In this document: positions 36,162 through 45,734 of the stretch, piece after piece | Layout: each line of letters starts with the position of its first letter | How positions within the stretch are numbered: position 1 is the first letter of the stretch | Assembly (NCBI GenBank): GCA_000469685.2 | Contig: LS997567.1 | Location: 11,420,299-11,484,298 of the forward strand | DNA length: 64,000 bases | DNA from: Haemonchus contortus | Lineage: Eukaryota; Nematoda; Chromadorea; Rhabditida; Trichostrongylidae | Reading direction: 5' to 3' | Translations under genes and position numbers: made by a program | The notes under the pieces: model-generated | The model's database searches: none | What the model was told of the DNA's origin: nothing | What the model saw: the letters and a program-made list of their open reading frames with translations, nothing else

Positions 36162-36850
36162 CTACAAAAACATCAACGTTGTTGCGGCAGATCAGACATT
36201 TAGAAAAAAAGCAAGCTGTGATGCTGGCGCGACGGCGTATACCAGCCCAAGTCGGCTAGTTTCGCACCCATCTAAGGCAAGCCCCTCAATCGAGACATGA
36301 CCCAAATGCACGCTGGAATGCCTCTATGATAATAGGGGAAAGAAAACAGATTTGCTGTTCATCTTGAAAGGATTAGTTCCAATCCTCCTCTATTGCCTAT
36401 ATGTGGCACTGGGAGTTTTAAAAATCAGATAAAAGAGGTGCTACACAATTTATTCGCAGATTCTCGCATTCGAACATCGAAAATACAAGCCAGCGAAATT
36501 TCCATCCACCAGAGAAAAGCTTCACCGTGCGGCATATGATGTGTAGACAGGTCTAATGGAATGATGATCAAAGCAATATACTTTCCAATGGTGATATCAT
36601 ATAATCTCCATAGCCTCGCTGAAAATACCGACTTGGGCGTGAGTCACGAAACGGAGAGCACTTATTATAAGTCCTAAAACAGAAAAGATTCTGAAGGTTA
36701 CGACGAAACATCCATAACCTCGAAACAATCTCGACTGTACAACCTTCCTATTTAACTCGCTAGCCCACTGCTTCTCCTGTCATGTGATCATAAGGCCTGG
36801 ACTCTTTCTGTGCGCTTGGATACTTTCGATGCATCCTCAAGGCAGCCTAC

Positions 36851-36964
36851 TTTTGCCTCTGCCCATTCTCGGAACTGAGGAAGTTCCTCTTCTTCAGGTT
36901 CAGCAGGTACCCGTTCCTCGTTAGCACGTTCTGCCACCTCTGCAACTTGTTCAGGAGCTTTTCC
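36851..36964 (-). CDS. Possible acidic exon, unknown gene
   Basis: A 114-nt (38 codons, phase 0) open stretch between an acceptor-like CAGATTAG and a donor-like AAA then GTAGGC. It encodes an acidic peptide, including VAEVAERANEERVPAEPEEE and ELPQFREWAEAK. It lies inside the MBOAT intron on the same strand, but MBOAT proteins have no such segment at this point. It could be a remnant of another gene, an alternative exon or chance. The splice sites are weak. Confidence 0.2.
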
Positions 36965-38444
36965 CTAATCTGCACTCAGTGTGATATGTCAGGTCAGCAT
37001 AGAATACATCTTACACGGTCCGTCTAAAGGTCCTTCGGTGATGGCATGCAATGGTTGGAGGAATAAGCTCAGGGCTGATCCTTCTTAAATTTCTATTGTG
37101 ACGTCTATAGCTGTATGAAACCGTGAGGGGTACAGATGGTTTGGGAGACCAGCTTCCAGCATCCTCAGTTTGTGATCGTCCCTTTCCCTCAGTGAGCTTC
37201 CACCACCGCATCCTCATTCCGTAGGTAATTTTCTAGATCTTCCTTTTCTCCGAAGAGGTGCGGTAGACTTCTAACAAAAGAAGAACACTCGTTTGTAGTG
37301 ACCATTCAAGATGAGATGTATACCGCGGTGTTCTCGAACACTGATCTCAAATCACTAAATATGCTAGACGAATCTGGGGACAAAGTAGCAGAACCATTTT
37401 TCCCTTTTGCTTAACCCTTCTACTGAACGGATAACCCAGCCGAGTAGTTACGGCTCTGTGTAACGCTGCGCAGTTGGCACGGTGGTGGACTCTTAGACAT
37501 GACATGAAAATTCTAGTCCTTTATGCACACGCTCATTTTGCTTTTCCGTGAAGTGCGTTCTGAACGCATACTAAACATTCTGAGGCTGAATGATGACTAT
37601 CCAAGAAACCTTACATTTATGAAACGCTGGAAATTTCTCTCAAACTTTTTTACCTTCTACCGGCCGAGTGAGGTTGCAGCTCAGTTCGAACAAAAAGGAA
37701 GTGTGAAACTTTGGCTCGGTATGAGCCCAAATGCTCTAATGTAAAATATATTATAATATTCATTGGATCGAAACGCTCTTCACCATGGCAAAAGCAATAT
37801 GTTTGGCTGAGGGTAGTGTAATCGTATTTCGTAAAGGTCTTTGTTTCAAATCCTACCACACAAAGAAGCACCATTTAGGAAGGAACGATGGGTGATGAAG
37901 AGCTTTCGTGCGTATCTCTTGGTGCTACGTTAGATAACCATCGACTGAGGGGAACACGAGTCCGTGGAAGACGATCATGGTCCTCGGGCCACCTGACGTT
38001 ACCCACGACGAAGGACCCACCATATCGCGCTGGAAAACTACTTTTTTTGTGGAGATAGGGGTTTCAAAGTGGGACGTAGCCTTCAACATCGTGGTTTCGC
38101 ACATGATCTCCAATTTAAGAAAGAGAAGTCGCACTCCCTCACTCATAAAAAACACGTCTTGTTCCAGCGCGACAGAATGTCATTTACGGACGTTAAGCTG
38201 GAGTAAGAGAGACTGTGAGATTTCAAATTGGTCTATCACGACAAATCATGAGGTCTTATCTGGTTTTCACCATCAGGTGCAAAACAAACGTTTAGATCTG
38301 GCGGATTAGATAAGAAGTTGGAAGTAGTTATTCTGAAATGAATACATAGATCTCATTGCACTACAACGATTTTCACTGAACGACTCTGAAAAATAACAGT
38401 GAAGGTCCATAGGGGATAACCTGGAAGCAAAACGTAGGTTGATT
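36965..38444. other. Intronic stretch, no gene assigned
   Basis: Short open frames (37011-37217 minus, 37523-37744 plus, 37925-38155 minus) have no recognisable motif. A tRNA-like segment at 37803-37858 is listed separately. About 1 kb shows no repeat shared with the rest of the window. Confidence 0.4.
37803..37858 (+). repeat. tRNA-like SINE head candidate
   Basis: TGGCTGAGGGTAGTGTAATC resembles an A box and GTTTCAAATCCTACC a B box, about 25 bases apart. There is no tRNA fold with matched acceptor stems, so a SINE relic is more likely than a tRNA gene. Confidence 0.3.
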
Positions 38445-39960
38445 AGGTGATGATGTCCGTTCCTCTAGGGAGTGCCACTGAGAACTGCCCTCTCTGTGGA
38501 CTGAGCTGATGGCGGACATTCGAATGCAGGACAGGCCCCGTGATAGGCCGGCCTACGGACACCCTCGTCACATCAATGATGTTAATGTCCCTAAAGAATC
38601 TCGATGTGACGTTATGGCCTCCGCGGGAGCCGACGCGCACTCGCAAGACCCGATGAGTATGCGAGGGGCTCCGATGCAAGAACGACATAGGGGCAATTAG
38701 GCTAGTCCAAAAGTTTCGCAACATACGGAAGACTCGCGTTGCAACGTTGAATGTTGGCACGTTAACGGGGCGCTCGTATGAGTTAGCAGAAGCTGTAGAA
38801 CGCAGACGAATTGATTTCTGTGCCGTGCAGGGAACGAGGTGGTCCTGCTGTAAGGCAAGGGGCATAGGCCACGGCTTCAAAGCCATTCTCTGTGCTGGTC
38901 CCAAAACCACCAACGGAGTTGGCATAATTGTCTCTGAAAGGTTTCGTGATTCGATAATCGCTTCGATGATCGCTCAATGAAGATCATTGTAGTCATCGAA
39001 CGCCAAAAATACCATTTCTTCTCAGCGTATGCTCCACAGAGTGGATGCTCCGAACAAACCGAGGGCAAGCTCTGGAACCTGCTCGATGAAAAGACAGCTG
39101 AAGTACTGTTACAAGAAGAAGTAGTCGTCGCGGGTGACTTCGGTGGTGATGTAGGCGCTACTGAAGACGGTTATAGCTGTCATGGTGGTTTTGGGTATGA
39201 GTCACATAATACTGATGGCGAGCGAATTCTTAAATATACAGACTCGCATAATCTCACCATTGTAAACACGAAATTCCGAAACGTGGCTCTCATCTCATCA
39301 TCTTCTATAGCGGTGAAAACAGAACACATGTTGCTTTCGTCCTTGCCAGGCACCACGATCAGGGACTCGTAACAGACGCGAAGACGGTACCTTATAAAAC
39401 AGTCGTTACACAACATCGACCACTGACCTACCATTTGTACGCTAAAGATCGCCCCGCCAAAACCCAAGTTTGCCGAAATGTGTGGGCCAGCGAGAAACAA
39501 GTGGTGGCGACCGAAGGAAAAGGAAAAAGAATCTGCCGTCGTCACCCGCATTCCATTGCTGGCGGTAACGTCTGTCGATGAAACTTGGAAGAGTGCTGCC
39601 GAAGCGATGACTCGGTTGCGCAATCAGAGCTTGGCATGACCATGCCTTGCCGACGAAAGATTGACAAGCAAAGGCTGTGGACGGATCATGTCAGGGATAA
39701 AGTACGAAAGAAGGAAAAGCAATACCACGCATCCCTTTCGGAAAAGAGCTGATGACTGGCGGCGCTATCAGATCGCGAAGAAAGAGGCAAGGAAGGTCGT
39801 TGCTCCAACACTATTTTTTCGAAAATGCACTCAAAGTTCACTTGTACCAGTATTTTGAAAAAAATCCGCGTGTTCGACAAAAGGCCAATTCTAATCCGTC
39901 AATGATCGCAGAGAGAAATTCCTTCTGGTTTATCATTCCCAGAGTTCCTCAAATGTAGTT
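38445..39960 (+). mobile_element. RTE retrotransposon, endonuclease part only
   Basis: Plus-strand apurinic-like endonuclease: VATLNVGTLTGRSYELAEAV (38735-38794), IDFCAVQGTRW (38810-38843, family CLQETRW with E changed to G), FSAYAPQSGC (39020-39050) and VVVAGDFGGDVGATEDGY (39121-39174, family GDFNxxVG with N changed to G). The linker runs on through TDSHNLTIVNTKFR and GLVTDAKTVPYKT to about 39800. The RT domain is missing, so the copy is 3'-truncated. Stops at 38977 and 39370 and frameshifts make it dead. Changed catalytic residues agree. Confidence 0.88.
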
Positions 39961-40024
39961 CCTCAAATGGAAGGGAAAGTCGTAGATAGCTAATATGGAA
40001 CGAAAAACGTTTTGTGAGCTTCTA

Positions 40025-40292
40025 AGACCATTTCATAAAAACCAAAATGAGCACATGCATCAAAGAACCGAACGCCATGAATATGAATCCACCATCTTAC
40101 CAACTGCGCCTCCGTTGAAGTCTAGCATGCTGTGCGATTCGATTATATGCTTGACGCAGTGGTACAACATAAGGGGAAAACGCTTCAGTAATTTTGTTCC
40201 CGAAATACTTTAGCAGATTCGAACGTAGACTCAAGAATGAGATTTGAAACTGTTCAAAAACACCTCATACTGAATGGATGACGGTATACATA
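40025..40292 (-). mobile_element. SINE-like element, copy 2
   Basis: Homologous to 31780-32060. Minus-strand A box AGGCGCAGTTGGTAAGATG (40093-40111) and B box GGCGTTCGGTTCT (40064-40076). It ends next to the 526-bp MITE at 40293. Confidence 0.55.
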
Positions 40293-40818
40293 CAGTAGCG
40301 CTCAAAAGTCTTCGGTGAAATGCTTTGACCCTTCTTCGCTAATAACTTTTTTCTTAGTAGACCGAATAACACGAAATTTGGATATGTCTAACTAGAGCAT
40401 ATTTCACCCTACCCAACCCTATTTCACTGCAAGGCTGCAACAGCCACAGGTAGAGTAAGGTGTTTGTTGCGGTAGCACATTTTGCTAAAATTGAAGTTGT
40501 TGGCGTCTGCACTTATTCGCACCTTATATGCGTTTTTCTCATCTATTGTGATCGGCGTTACCGCTCGTACACTTTTGACATGATAAAAAGGAAAGAGATT
40601 CTAGAAGGACCATCATCTGTATTTTCAGTCGATTTTGAGTTCATGCTCTTTGGAATATCTGGAACATGATCAGACTGCAGGTTAATAATGGTAAATATTC
40701 ACAATACAACCACGCTCCAAATATAGAAATTTCGCTTGATTAGATCCAGTAGGAAAGAAGTTACGACTGAGAAGTACAGCTGGAGAACCATTTCACCGAA
40801 GACTTTTGAGCGCTACTG
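40293..40818. mobile_element. Tc1/mariner-type MITE, copy 2 (526 bp)
   Basis: The TIRs CAGTAGCGCTCAAAAGTC are in perfect inverted orientation at both ends, with TA on both sides (40291-40292 and 40819-40820). Same length as the copy at 30031-30556 and similar throughout. The internal frame seen in copy 1 is broken by TGA here, so it is non-autonomous. Confidence 0.9.
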
Positions 40819-40959
40819 TACATACATCTCTACGCATGCAGTCTTTGAGGATCCTTCACTGTATGGTCACATCATTGCGTTTATTGTCTTCTCCGTCGCA
40901 CTTAAGCATGGAACAATTTCCCAACTTCACCAGTTCTTCCCCTTTTCAACCGTGTCTCC

Positions 40960-41110
40960 TAAAGACATAGGACTTCGATCTTTCCAGGCGTATTCTAATC
41001 AGCAACTAATCAGGAGTTCACGGTTAGCGATCCAACATTCAGGGTCCCAGCTCGAACTTCTTCGCCAACAACAATCACTGATGGGTAGCCCTCGTACACT
41101 CCACAGAACC
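40960..41110 (-). mobile_element. Possible RTE endonuclease start fragment
   Basis: The minus strand reads EEVRAGTLNVGSLTVNS (about 41013-41075), like the RTE opening VGTLNVGTLTGRS seen at 38735. Only this short segment is recognisable. Confidence 0.35.
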
Positions 41111-41770
41111 CGAACAATGCTCCTGCTTGCCACTTGTAAGTTCTCGCTTTTACCGATTACTCTGGAAAGATTCGACGAGACTCCTGTAACTCAGTTTCTC
41201 ACCCGGCATGTCGCTTAACCTGGGCCTGATGCTGGTACTGGCACTAGTTTTGCAAATCTATATAGCCTTTGCCTTCGATCTCGAATTTCGGATCGATCTT
41301 GTGGCTTTCCTGAGAGCAGACATGAGACACTTTTTTAGGCCGTCGGCTGTGCCTGTTCTCTTTGGGGATATAATGTGCTGACGAGTCCGGAAGTAAAATT
41401 CACGAAAGTGCACTATACTGCATTCCATTTATAATGTGAGCAATACTGTAATAGCGCCAGGACCTATCATGGGAGTATATCGAGGGCTGAGAGTCTTGAG
41501 CACTCTGATGCACGTTTTCAATTCTTTTGCAATTTCTTTTCAAACTCTCACTCAGTGAACGAATCTTTACTATTATCTACCAGTTGGGCTATGCACGCTA
41601 ACGCGTGCATTGTATGTCAACGACCGCTCACCTCGATAGGGTCATTCAGCGGAATGTTAGATGCACCAGAACGAGATGATTCTCTCTAGATCAAGATTTG
41701 GACGCTACGACCGCTTTGAAGGCATCCGCCCGATTTACTTCATCTGGGCAGAGTTATTGGTGGTTGGTCA
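41111..41770. other. Unassigned intronic stretch
   Basis: No gene, RNA or shared repeat recognised. Confidence 0.4.
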
Positions 41771-42560
41771 CAGTCCGGTCCACCTCAGGAAGACCCCCCC
41801 CCCCTCCAACTATAAAAGTTTGACCACCCTTTTTCAGCGGTCCCTGACCATTTTCTCCGCATTCCAGGACTTTTTCCAACAGAGATATGAGTTTTGGACC
41901 TTAGCACCGAGCAACCCTTCACAAACTCAACCCACTTCAGGAGTCTCGTGACATTCCTTCTGTTAAATCCAACCACTTTTTCACGTTTTCGAACAGAGGT
42001 GTAAATTTTTGGTCATAGCTACGATCACTTCAGGGATTGGACTACAGACCCTCCATAGCCTCGGACCACTTTTTCAAGTGTTCTATGACTTTCTGATCAG
42101 AAGTATGAAATTTTCATGAGAGCTCCATCCATATCAGGGATTTGGCCACCTTTCTTCTACAGCCTTTATCCACTTGAATGTTATAGAATGTTTCTGAACA
42201 AAGTCACAAGTTTTTTTTCAAGAAGGACCATTTTTTTTCAAAAAGAATCCTACATTTGAATGCACTTCCCATCCAACATGGGCGGAGCTTCGATATGTTT
42301 ACGTCTGCCCAGTACGCATCGGGCCTTGCTGACTCCTTTCATTTTTTTCTAACCTCCACGCTTCCGTTCTCGAGTTTGAACTTATGTGGCAAGCGCGGTC
42401 CCATGCGCGAACGCTCTGCCCATCGCGTATGAGTTTCTTCAATTCACTTATGACCCATCGATGGCCTTTGCTTTTTCCCCTGAGCTGTTATGAGACCTAA
42501 TCAAGGGGTTCTGCCCATGATACTGCTAATATCGAATTTCCTTGCGAACAGACAGACCAA
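41771..42560. repeat. Dispersed tandem family Z, copy 2 (diverged)
   Basis: Degenerate units of about 120 bp with ACTTTTTCCAACAGAGATATG / GTTTCTGAACAAAGTCACAAG spacing, the GGGCGGAGCTTCGATATG segment and TGACCCATCGATGGCC. It ends ATCGAATTTCCTTGCGAACA then GACAGACC, the same terminus as the copies at 33500 and 49960. A 10-base C run occurs near 41796. Confidence 0.65.
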
Positions 42561-42684
42561 ATGCGTCATGTAGTGTGTGACTCTAAATTTGAACGGCTCA
42601 ATACCCGGCGACCCTGCCCGCCGGTCTACCACCTGAACATGGGGGGAGGGTGGCGTTTGGGCTTGTAGGCGTGTCCGATTTTAA

Positions 42685-43247
42685 AGGCACCATTCATAAA
42701 AAGTTAGGGTACCCTTTTTTGACGGGAATTGATAGAACTACTCTAGAATGAAGCGATAGCAACGAAAAATGCGCAAAAAACGATGAACAAAAAGAATTAC
42801 AAAGGGCCAAAAAAAGAGTGTGGAAAGGGGGTTGGACGAGTTTCACATTGAAAGAGCGTCGGTTAGAGACGATCGGTGTCACGTTAGACGAGTGTCGAGA
42901 CGACACAGTGTCATGTAATCGCGTCAGGACCCACCCTGAATTGCAAATTGGCAAATTGCCAGAGACGTAATGCAATAGCAGACAACACATTGCGTCTCTG
43001 GCAATTTGCCAATTTGCAATTCAGGCTGGGTCCTGACGCGATTACATGACACTGTGTCGTCTCGACACTCGTCTAACGTGACACCGATCGAGGGGCGGAG
43101 ATGCGAATTACGACAACAACGGGCCCGCCACTATGCCCTGGACGTCGAAATTGCGGGAGTGAGAAGGACCCTTCTACAACCCATGGGGGCCGCTGAGTAT
43201 TAATAAGGTAAGAACTCAATAACTTTTTTTTATCGTGAACGGTGCCT
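42685..43247. mobile_element. TTAA-flanked hairpin MITE (family X), copy 1 (563 bp)
   Basis: Ends AGGCACCATTCATAAAAAG (left) and AGGCACCGTTCACGATAAAA (right, other strand), with TTAA directly outside both ends (42681-42684 and 43248-43251). The interior holds a very long hairpin, listed separately. A second copy lies at 62953-63623. The TTAA duplication suggests a piggyBac-type or another TTAA-targeting transposase; no coding sequence is visible. Confidence 0.75.
42870..43090. repeat. Near-perfect 98-bp inverted repeat inside family X copy 1
   Basis: Arms 42870-42967 and 42993-43090 pair with about one mismatch around a 25-bp spacer. The outer pair is CGATCGGTGTCACG / CGTGACACCGATCG, and the inner pair CCAGAGACG / CGTCTCTGG. 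Confidence 0.93.
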
Positions 43248-43254
43248 TTAAGTA

Positions 43255-43483
43255 ATTTTGGTTTCTGTGACAATACTATTTCTACTTTCTTTCTATTCAT
43301 CACATGCTCTGACGCAAAGCTCCGGTGTTCTTCAGTCATGCGGGGGATTACCTTGACTGACTTGCCGCTTCGCATTCGAAGCTGTGGTGGGTTAGAAGTG
43401 CGAGGAACTGGAGGGATGGCGGCTCTCTTGCTTGAGTCCCCCTTGTCCGTCCGCCCGAGGTCGCGGCTGAACTCTTTTTTCAC
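43255..43483 (-). CDS. Possible coding remnant, unknown
   Basis: A minus-strand open stretch encodes a basic, proline-containing peptide (RTSNPPQLRMRSGKSVK), followed by a donor-like AAG then GTAATC at about 43354. It is more GC-rich than its surroundings and lies between family X and FB copy 2. No family recognised; it may be chance or TE-derived. Confidence 0.15.
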
Positions 43484-43526
43484 GTGTCAAGTTGCGCACA
43501 GCAAGCCCCGGTATGTTACGTCTAAC

Positions 43527-45446
43527 AAGGAAGGTCTTTCAGGGCGTGGGACGCTTTTTGAAAATGGTTTTTTTGCATGGTATAGGGGCATGAGCACTGA
43601 GTATAAAACTATGGTCCATTTCCGCTAAATGGCCTTCTGAATGCCAAAAAACGACTGCAAACGATTTTGTCAGAAATCGCCGTTTTAACCCACTCAGCGT
43701 CGTTTGTTTCATTCATGGCGTCGACTGTCCGCACAGTAGAAAGCGCCAGTTGACTGCGCATTGAAAATAACGTGAAAGGTAGCCAAAAAAGGGGGCCACA
43801 TGTTGAAAAGTGCGGGGAAGTTTCATATAGGCTCTCCACGGTTAACCTGCCAGCAGTATCGGATGGTGTGGTGGATAGCGATGTGGACTTCGAGGAGGGA
43901 CGACTAGGATGGATTGATGGTTCGGAAACTCCGAGCTCTGCCGTTTTTGCATTTTATGTTGCCTACTCCAGATCGGCTCCATATTGCACCAGGGCCAAAG
44001 CAAGTGCCTGATTGGTCATGGTCGTGACCAGGACCAGCCAGGCTCACCTCTACAACCGTTAGAATTTGTTTTGTGGAGCGCTATTAGTGGAAGAGCTTCC
44101 AGGCTTCACACTCCCAGGAGTATAAAGGTGCCTCTTATCCGAACCCTATAATATGGTTCCTATTTGATGGAAGCTGTCCTTGACCTCGTTCGTCAATGCA
44201 AAGACAACAGGATTCCCGATTCCGACCTGCCTCTGGGCGTCCACCACGGACTCCTGTGGGAGAAACAATCAGACTCTCTTTCAATTCATCTTCTTGCTGA
44301 AGCATCCATGAGCATTAGGCTTGATATAAAAAGCTGTCAGCCCTGAAGGAAATCATTCTAGCGCCGGATCACTAGATGATTACTAGATGAAGGGTTTCGG
44401 CGATACCCGTTCCCAGCCTACGATCCCCTAACTTCGCGTCCTGCTATGAAGGGCTGGCAGGACACGATCAAGAAAGACATCGCTGAAGTCGAGGTGACTG
44501 CAGAAGATGAGTGACTGATCGTGAGGAGAGAAGGAAATGGAGGTGGCCAACCAGAATAAAGGACAAAAACCCTTCAACGGCCCGAGATCAACGCTAGGGT
44601 AGAAAACGGTGGAATCATCGAAATTAGATGCGACTTTCATCAGTTTTGGGGGACTCGGCTCGAAATAAAACAACAATCAGACTACTGCAGTCCAAATCAT
44701 TCAAAGAATTGTGTGGACTGTGCAATGCCCATACAATGTCCGAAGACCAGATGATGTGATATCGAGTTTTTCGACTACAAACTACGTGAGGAAGTTGAGG
44801 GGGAGAGAGGGTAGGAAAGGAGTACTCGGAGGTAGGAACGGAGGACTGGGAGTGTTGAGCCTGGAAGCTCCTTCACTGATCACTGATAGTGCGTCACACA
44901 ACAAATTCTAACGGGTTGTAGAGGCTATGCGCCTGGCTGGTCCTGGTCACGATCATGACCAGTCAGGCACTTGCTTTGGCCCTGGTGCAATATGGGGCCG
45001 ATCTGGAGGTGGCAACATAAAATGCAAAAACGGAAAAACCCGGGGTTTCCGAACCATCTACCAGTCCTAGTCGTTCCTCCTCGAAGCCCACATCGCTATC
45101 CACCACACCATCCGACGCTGCTGGCAGCGTGACCGTGGAGAGCCTATATGAAACTTCCCCGCACTTTTCAACATGTGGCCCCCTTTTTTGGCTACCTTTT
45201 GCGTTATTTTCAATGCGCAGTCAACTGGCGCCTTCTACTGTGCGGACAGTCGACGCCATGAATGAAACAAACGACGCTGGGTGGGTTAAAACGGCGATTT
45301 CTGACAAAATCGTTTGCAGTCGTTTTTTGGTATTCAGAAGGCCATTTAGCGGAAATGAACCATAGTTTCATACTCAGTGCTCATGCCCCTATACCATGCA
45401 AAAAACCATTTTCAAAAAGCGTCCCACGCCCTGAAAGACCTTCCTT
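43527..45446. mobile_element. Foldback element FB, copy 2 (1,920 bp)
   Basis: Same architecture as 8551-10399: left arm 43527-44115 and right arm 44860-45446 in inverted orientation, ending in AAGGAAGGTC on both strands. The centre matches copy 1 (CTATAATATGGTTCCT, GACAACAGGATTCCC). It includes the RTE-like tail MKGWQDTIKKDIAEVEVTAE (about 44447-44506), better preserved than in copy 1. The arms of this copy are more alike than those of copy 1, suggesting a younger insertion. Confidence 0.8.
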
Positions 45447-45734
45447 GTAAGTCATCGCGTTCTGGATTAAGGAGCAGGACTCGCTCGGAAAATTTCCGCC
45501 TACCAAAGGGGAGGCGTCCTGTCGCCCTGCCACATGCTTTCCTCACTACCATCGGATGTCGGGTTGTATGGTCCGAAATCTCTCGCCTAAGTTTTCTACT
45601 GCTCGACGGAGGTTTGAGTTGGAACCTTCATCATTTTTTTACTATTTATATAATTATCTATATATAACTAATAGATCAATGGCACGTCTGCACGTCTGAA
45701 CATCCAAGAGTAGGCCACCTCAGCTCCTTCCGAT
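45447..45734. other. Unassigned gap between FB copy 2 and the LINE
   Basis: Ends in an AT-rich tract (TATATAATTATCTATATATA). No gene. Confidence 0.4.

Noticed and set aside
37803..37858. Functional tRNA gene
   Set aside because: Only A/B-box-like segments; no paired acceptor stem, anticodon arm or terminator could be built.
40736..41218. 160-codon plus-strand open frame
   Set aside because: It starts inside the 526-bp MITE, crosses its TIR and runs antisense to a probable RTE fragment; no domain is visible.
44164..44346. Open frame in the FB centre suspected as a Penelope RT piece
   Set aside because: LDLVRQC alone is too weak; no GLAMG or YCRY motif is present, and it is conserved only because the whole FB centre is conserved.
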